Source: an uncultured Clostridia bacterium (GTDB lineage: Bacteria > Bacillota > Clostridia > Christensenellales > CAG-917). From it: DNA of 64,000 nt. Under the pieces are notes generated by a model that was not told where the DNA came from, did no database searches, and saw only the letters and a program-made list of their open reading frames with translations. Positions 63,860 to 64,000 of this stretch are shown here, piece by piece. The stretch lies in NCBI GenBank assembly GCA_944332815.1, contig CALVKQ010000007.1, positions 17,535 through 81,534 on the forward strand, given 5' to 3'. Position 1 is the stretch's first letter. Every line of letters begins with the position of its first letter. The position numbers and the translations under genes are program-made.

Positions 63860-64000
63860 GTATGCCAGACAGGAATAATACGAACCAGCCTCGGAGCAAT
63901 TCTTTTCGGCGCTTTCGCGCAGCCGGAACTTGCCAATATGTATACTATTGGCGGCGTTTCGCCAGCGCAACATCATCCGAAAATCTCTTGCTCTGAGGTG
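63860..64000. mobile_element. MITE-like structured element, copy 3 (cut by window end)
   Basis: Begins GTATGCCAGACAGGAATAAT and follows copy 1 closely through CTTGCTCTGAGGTG, including the GCCAATA/TATTGGC hairpin. The right half lies beyond the window. Confidence 0.9.

Noticed and set aside
1..64000. tRNA or rRNA genes
   Set aside because: I saw no rRNA sequence and no stretch ending in CCA with a convincing cloverleaf; a tRNAscan-SE run would settle this.

Overview
The window looks like a chromosome segment of an anaerobic, fermentative, GC-rich Clostridia-type Firmicute, probably host-associated. Four things support this. A Rex repressor sits directly upstream of a bifunctional AdhE, as in many fermenters. 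Many genes have textbook sigma-A promoters (TTGACA or TTTACA, 17 nt, TATAAT) with GGAGG-type ribosome sites. Glycolysis is represented by an archaeal-type phosphoglycerate mutase (apgM) and a pyruvate kinase. Genes for breaking down host or plant glycans (GH20, a GH127 relative, PIG-L deacetylase) lie together. Species cannot be named from the sequence.

Layout. 1-2763 (minus): rex-adhE, with adhE cut by the window edge. 3103-5407 (minus): uraA-upp uracil uptake and salvage, behind a leader holding an intrinsic terminator. 5753-7972: divergent PflX-like radical SAM and CofE-like genes. 8115-8914 (minus): mntP under a yybP-ykoY manganese riboswitch. 9025-9521: a repeat element made of 47-bp tandem units between inverted repeats. 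9695-11865: a Pr6Pr-family membrane protein, then a zinc-ribbon membrane protein divergent from an XRE regulator with two shared operator-like palindromes. 12091-15366: a ribbon-helix-helix protein in an operon with clpB. 15615-16020: tandem copies of a structured 175-177-bp repeat. 16026-17438 (minus): pyruvate kinase. 17710-20664: DUF1294, an APH-like kinase and an FAD/[2Fe-2S] oxidoreductase. 20779-23854: polysaccharide deacetylase lipoprotein, ferritin-like protein, YgjP-like metalloprotease.

23989-30113 is an uncommon locus. Two paralogous HxxxDG acyltransferase-fold proteins, each in an operon with a different membrane protein, flank an alpha/beta-hydrolase of the hormone-sensitive-lipase type. 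This could be an uncharacterised lipid or ester acylation system. 30178-39546 holds a PH-domain membrane protein, a GH127 relative that seems to lack the catalytic cysteines, apgM, a YeiB/DUF1624-like membrane acyltransferase, GH20, a DUF4380-like protein and a PIG-L deacetylase.

39813-63536 is one uninterrupted gene for a predicted surface lipoprotein of about 7,907 residues, more than a third of the window. It is built from about a dozen amphipathic beta-rich modules joined by linkers of the SEAVTAA type, followed by a C-terminal run of Ig-like repeats. I recognise no described family for it.

The window is also rich in structured repeats. A roughly 285-bp element with terminal inverted repeats occurs three times (26404, 34274, 63860), with stems preserved between copies. 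The 47-bp family occurs in three places and lies inside one copy of that element. The 175-bp repeat shows compensatory changes in two stems.
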